DNA from: Vibrio amylolyticus
GTDB lineage: Bacteria; Pseudomonadota; Gammaproteobacteria; Enterobacterales; Vibrionaceae
Direction of reading: 5' to 3'
Length of the DNA: 64,000 bases
Assembly (NCBI RefSeq): GCF_023145695.1
Contig: NZ_JAJHVV010000016.1
Location: 30,204-94,203 of the forward strand
The notes below the pieces were generated by a model. It ran no database searches and was not told the DNA's origin. It saw nothing but the letters and a program-made list of their open reading frames with translations. Of this stretch, positions 60,614-64,000 are shown one piece after another. A program made the translations under genes and the position numbers. Positions within the stretch are counted from its first letter, which is position 1. Every line of letters starts with the position of its first letter.

Positions 60614-62575
60614 TTAGTCCTCTAACTCAACTTGTTTTTCTGTTGTATTGTCGCTAACCGCGGGGTGGTAAAGCTCTGAACCTGTAGCCAAGAATTCTTG
60701 AGATTTTTGTCGCATTCCCTCTAATGGATCATCGAGCATTTTGATTTCAATCGCTTGATCTGCAGCAACCTGATCTGAGTTCTTCGCGTACTCTCTCACT
60801 TCTTGAGAGATCTTCATTGAGCAGAACTTAGGACCACACATAGAACAGAAATGAGCAACCTTACCTGACTCTTGCGGCAGCGTTTCGTCATGGAATGCTT
60901 TCGCAGTATCTGGGTCTAACGATAGGTTAAACTGGTCTTCCCAACGGAATTCAAATCGTGCCTTAGACAGTGCATTATCACGAATTTGAGAGCCAGGGTG
61001 CCCTTTCGCTAAATCCGCTGCATGAGCGGCTAACTTGTAAGTAATCAAGCCAGTCTTAACGTCTTCCTTATTAGGCAAGCCTAAGTGCTCTTTTGGTGTA
61101 ACGTAGCAAAGCATAGCGCAGCCATACCAGCCAATCAGAGCAGCACCAATTCCAGAAGTAATGTGGTCGTATCCAGGGGCGATATCAGTGGTTAGCGGGC
61201 CTAATGTGTAGAATGGCGCTTCATGACAATGCTCTAGTTGCTCGTCCATATTCTCTTTAATCATGTGCATTGGAACGTGGCCAGGGCCTTCGATAATGAC
61301 TTGAACATCATATTCCCATGCAACTTTAGTCAATTCACCAAGTGTACGAAGCTCTGAAAATTGAGCTTCATCATTCGCATCAGCTATTGAGCCAGGTCGT
61401 AGACCGTCACCCAGAGAGAGTGCGACGTCGTACTTCGCGCAGATTTCACAGATCTCACGGAAATGAGTGTATAAGAAGCTTTCTTGGTGATGCGCTAAAC
61501 ACCACTTAGCAATAATAGAACCACCGCGAGAAACAATTCCCGTTACACGCTTAGCCGTCATAGGAACGTAACGAAGAAGTAAGCCAGCATGAATAGTAAA
61601 GTAATCCACACCCTGCTCGGCTTGTTCGATGAGCGTGTCACGCATTACTTCCCAGTTAAGGTTTTCAGCAACACCATTCACTTTTTCAAGCGCTTGGTAC
61701 ATAGGTACTGTACCAATTGGAACAGGGCTATTACGCAGTATCCATTCGCGAGTTTCGTGAATATTACGGCCAGTAGACAAGTCCATCACGGTATCGCCAC
61801 CCCATCGTGTCGACCATACTAGCTTTTCCACTTCTTCTTCAATTGACGAGCTTACTGATGAGTTACCAATGTTCGCGTTTACTTTAACCAGGAAGTTTCG
61901 ACCGATAATCATCGGCTCAGCTTCTGGGTGGTTGATGTTTGAAGGGATAATAGCGCGCCCTTCTGCAACTTCTTTACGCACAAACTCAGGTGTAATTTCT
62001 TCTGGTAAATTGGCACCAAAATTGTGGCCAGGGTGCTGGTGATTTAGCTGCTCATCAGCAAACTTTTGGCGACCCATGTTTTCACGAATCGCAATGTATT
62101 CCATTTCAGGGGTAATTATACCCTTACGCGCATAGTGAAGCTGTGTTACACAACATCCATCTTTCGCTTTACGTATCTGAGGCAAATTTCCGTAACGAAG
62201 ATCATCAAGCGTATCATCTTCTAAACGCTCTTTAGTGTATACAGAGCTAACACCGTCAAGAAGTTCAGTATCATTACGCTCTTCTACCCACCCTTCACGA
62301 AGCTTAGGAAGACCGCTGTATAAGTCAATCGTATGAGTTGGGTCGGTATAAACTCCAGATGTATCGTAAACATGAATCGGTTCGTTTGGTTCAAAGATCG
62401 GATCATCTTTCGTGCCACCGACTAGACTGTCAGCTAACGTAATTTCACGCATAGGCACACGTACATCACTGCGAGAGCCTTCGATATAAACTTTACTTGA
62501 GTTTGGATATGGTTCGACAGACAGCGAGTTAATAAAATTCTGCGCTTCTAATCGGGATTGTTTACGGTTCGACAT
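60614..62575 (-). CDS. thiC: Phosphomethylpyrimidine synthase ThiC
   Basis: A radical SAM enzyme making the pyrimidine (HMP-P) of thiamine from aminoimidazole ribotide. I start at the ATG at 62575 (MSNRKQSRLEAQNFINSL), which has AGGA 11 bases upstream; the longer frame runs into the riboswitch. Length 653 residues, like E. coli (631). The C-terminal cluster motif is CSMCGPKFCS (C-x2-C-x4-C), with MHMIKENMDEQLEHC and GPLTTDIAPGYDHI. It is the first gene of thiCEFSGH. Confidence 0.96.
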   Translation of the reverse strand: MSNRKQSRLEAQNFINSLSVEPYPNSSKVYIEGSRSDVRVPMREITLADSLVGGTKDDPIFEPNEPIHVYDTSGVYTDPTHTIDLYSGLPKLREGWVEERNDTELLDGVSSVYTKERLEDDTLDDLRYGNLPQIRKAKDGCCVTQLHYARKGIITPEMEYIAIRENMGRQKFADEQLNHQHPGHNFGANLPEEITPEFVRKEVAEGRAIIPSNINHPEAEPMIIGRNFLVKVNANIGNSSVSSSIEEEVEKLVWSTRWGGDTVMDLSTGRNIHETREWILRNSPVPIGTVPMYQALEKVNGVAENLNWEVMRDTLIEQAEQGVDYFTIHAGLLLRYVPMTAKRVTGIVSRGGSIIAKWCLAHHQESFLYTHFREICEICAKYDVALSLGDGLRPGSIADANDEAQFSELRTLGELTKVAWEYDVQVIIEGPGHVPMHMIKENMDEQLEHCHEAPFYTLGPLTTDIAPGYDHITSGIGAALIGWYGCAMLCYVTPKEHLGLPNKEDVKTGLITYKLAAHAADLAKGHPGSQIRDNALSKARFEFRWEDQFNLSLDPDTAKAFHDETLPQESGKVAHFCSMCGPKFCSMKISQEVREYAKNSDQVAADQAIEIKMLDDPLEGMRQKSQEFLATGSELYHPAVSDNTTEKQVELED

Positions 62576-62701
62576 AGCATTCTTCCTATTTATTATATGG
62601 ATAAAAATGCTTGACGGATAAGATGCTACAAGAGGAATCGACTCATAGATAAGAGGCGATGAAGGATAGAAAACGAGAATGGATCTAGCTTGGTATCTTT
62701 C

Positions 62702-62786
62702 TCTTGTTTCCTTCGCAGGTATTAGCCTGATCAGGTTCAACGGATCCCGAATTAACGGTCTCAGCCTTATGGCACTCCGACAAGTA
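62702..62786 (-). promoter_or_regulatory. TPP riboswitch (THI element) of the thi operon
   Basis: On the minus strand CTTGTCGGAGTGCC, GGCTGAGACCG, GATCCGTTGAACCTGATCAG and CTAATACCTGCGAAGGAAACAAG appear in order, the highly conserved blocks of the thiamine-pyrophosphate aptamer. It lies about 125 bases before the thiC ATG, and the predicted start site is at its 5' edge. TPP binding would shut off thiC translation or transcription. Confidence 0.97.
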
Positions 62787-62792
62787 GAAAGT

Positions 62793-62821
62793 AGTATATG
62801 TAATCAGTATGTTGAATCCAA
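62793..62821 (-). promoter_or_regulatory. Promoter of the thi operon
   Basis: On the minus strand TTGGAT, exactly 17 bases, then TATACT, 7 bases before the 5' edge of the TPP aptamer. Confidence 0.8.
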
Positions 62822-62856
62822 GCTAAACTGATTAATTTTTAGCTAGTAATAATTAT

Positions 62857-63240
62857 TTAGCTTTTAATCAGTAGCTGATAACCAATCCATGCGGCTGTAA
62901 TACTTAAAACGACGTTCAATAGAACGTTTAAGCCCATCTTAAAAAATGCGCCCTGCTGCATCAGTAAGACGTTATCCATAGAGAACGTTGAAAAAGTAGT
63001 TAGCGCTCCTAAAAAACCGAGACCAATAATCTGTCTCCACGGCTCAGTTGCTAGCGAACCATTTTCAAATGCTGCAATTAAAAAACCCATAGCAAGAGAA
63101 CCTACGATATTGACGGTTAACGTGCCGTATGGAAAACCTCGCCCAAACATTGCCGCACAAAACTCTGTGACTAAATAGCGAGAGCAGGCACCAAACGCAC
63201 CACCCAATGCGATAAAGCCAAGGATAGATAATTGTCCCAT
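62857..63240 (-). CDS. crcB: Fluoride ion channel CrcB (Fluc)
   Basis: A 127-residue four-helix membrane protein that works as a dual-topology dimer exporting fluoride. Landmarks are GGAFGACSRYLVTEF at the start, GTLTVNIVGSLAMGFL and the family motif GFLGALTTFSTFSMD. It is the usual small CrcB length (127 in E. coli). No fluoride riboswitch is recognisable upstream of it. Confidence 0.95.
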   Translation of the reverse strand: MGQLSILGFIALGGAFGACSRYLVTEFCAAMFGRGFPYGTLTVNIVGSLAMGFLIAAFENGSLATEPWRQIIGLGFLGALTTFSTFSMDNVLLMQQGAFFKMGLNVLLNVVLSITAAWIGYQLLIKS

Positions 63241-63746
63241 GATAATTCCTTAAAAACCGATTGGTGACATTGTATGCTCAATACATGAAAAAATTAACTA
63301 ATCTCCAATAATTGACTCAAAATATCTGGTTGAACTAGGTAATAAAACAGAACAGATTTAAAAAGTTACAGGAGTCACGTTTAAGGTGTATAGCATCAAT
63401 ATTAAGTAGTCATCATATCCGCTCTTAGAATATAAAGGATAAAATAAACAATTTAGACACGATAATATTAAGTGCAATACATTAAACCTATGCTCCCTAC
63501 CGCATACTTCATATAGAGCTCGTTGTTGACTCTTAACTCAAAATTCAAGTCATTACAGAGGTAGGTGTTTGCAGTGCCGACAGAGATTTGTATAGAGCCA
63601 TATATGGATATATGAAAATAACACTTCTGATAGTCGTATCAGTATGGAGCCGATGGGGAGAATTAACCCTCTAATACGTGCTACTTATATGTTGATAATC
63701 AGGGAAGGAATCGACTGCTTCTTACAAAGCACAAACACCGGAAAGC
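63241..63746. other. Gene-poor intergenic region between crcB and the tRNA unit
   Basis: About 500 bases, AT-rich. The only long open frame (from 63644) runs antisense through tRNA-Trp and is not credible. A short direct repeat, AATATTAAGT, occurs twice (about 63398 and 63467). I see nothing else that I can support. Confidence 0.5.
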
Positions 63747-63776
63747 AAAAAGGCTCCAGCATTTCTGCTGGAGCCT
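63747..63776 (-). terminator. Terminator downstream of tRNA-Trp
   Basis: AGGCTCCAGC-AGAAAT-GCTGGAGCCT followed by TTTTGC on the minus strand, ending the tRNA unit. Confidence 0.85.
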
Positions 63777-63781
63777 TAATC

Positions 63782-63858
<77 letters not shown>

Positions 63859-63879
63859 AAATTTCTATATATCAGATTC

Positions 63880-63904
63880 AAAAAAACCTCGCATTAGCGA
63901 GGTT
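63880..63904 (-). terminator. Terminator-like hairpin between tRNA-Asp and tRNA-Trp
   Basis: AACCTCGC-TAAT-GCGAGGTT followed on the minus strand by TTTTTTT. It ends only 21 bases before tRNA-Trp, so Trp expression needs readthrough or a promoter overlapping the hairpin (TATATA at about 63866-63871). Confidence 0.7.
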
Positions 63905-63915
63905 CTCTGAATAAG

Positions 63916-63992
63916 TGGCGGAGTGGACGGGACTCGAACCCGCGACCCCCGGCGTGACAGGCCGGTATTCTAACCAACTGAACTACCACTCC
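63916..63992 (-). tRNA. tRNA-Asp (anticodon GTC)
   Basis: A 77-base gene with acceptor GGAGTGG / CCACTCC, anticodon loop CTGTCAC (anticodon GTC), T arm GGTTCGAGTC and encoded CCA. The array probably continues beyond the window, as is common for rRNA-linked Asp-Trp pairs. Confidence 0.96.
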
Positions 63993-64000
63993 GCAGTGGT

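Noticed and set aside
62857..63290. Fluoride riboswitch upstream of crcB
   Set aside because: I looked for the conserved GGCGATGGTGTTCGCC-like core and did not find it.

Overview
The window is a conserved, core-genome stretch from the main chromosome of a Vibrio (Gammaproteobacteria, Vibrionaceae). The species is not certain; moderate GC and gene content fit a Splendidus-like marine Vibrio. Support comes from the joint presence of a TsrA-like H-NS-domain protein, a vexRAB-type RND efflux operon beside ubiK and ilvC, a long (about 225 nt) Fur-controlled RyhB, a Spot 42 gene between polA and engB, a CsrB-family RNA between the cytochrome c4 gene and the yihI cluster, and ParB-binding parS sites around the thiamine operon. 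The parS sites and the polA/hemB/tat/ubi neighbourhood suggest a position close to the chromosome I origin. I see no prophage, insertion sequence, integron or CRISPR array.

Layout. 1-7.4 kb: a membrane coiled-coil protein, a SPOR protein, and a minus-strand peptide-type ABC transporter operon (fused double ATPase, binding protein, two permeases). 7.4-9.0 kb: a gene-poor gap and a minus-strand tRNA array (Arg-CCG, His, Pro, His, Pro) with two decayed Pro copies. 9.2-17.3 kb: cytochrome c5, Rep helicase, the VexR/VexA/VexB efflux system and UbiK. 17.4-20 kb: ilvC and its divergent regulator ilvY. 20-29.1 kb: hemN, a DUF2489/yihI/methyltransferase cluster, CsrB-family RNA, cytochrome c4, engB, a candidate small RNA, Spot 42 and polA. 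29.4-38.4 kb: RyhB, hemB, tatD, a 38-codon zinc-ribbon-like gene, and the rmuC-ubiE-ubiJ-ubiB-tatA-tatB-tatC series.

38.5-53.2 kb: two EamA transporters, an HDOD protein, two GGDEF/EAL proteins, a degenerate serine recombinase, a HI0933-type flavoprotein, uspB, ftnA, uspA, rsmJ, asnC, tsrA and a Bcr/CflA transporter. 53.3-62.8 kb: a LysR regulator, aminopeptidase P, and the thiCEFSGH operon under a TPP riboswitch. 62.9-64 kb: crcB, a gene-poor gap, and tRNA-Trp and tRNA-Asp.

Functional themes are respiration and quinones (cytochromes c4 and c5, UbiE/J/B/K), haem and iron (HemB, HemN, FtnA, RyhB), Tat export, cyclic-di-GMP turnover, thiamine synthesis, and a set of global regulatory RNAs. I did not find a convincing undescribed multi-gene system. 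The points most worth a second look are a candidate small RNA beside Spot 42, the parS cluster, the catalytically degenerate resolvase, the two-domain ThiE, the 38-codon gene, and the decayed tRNA copies.
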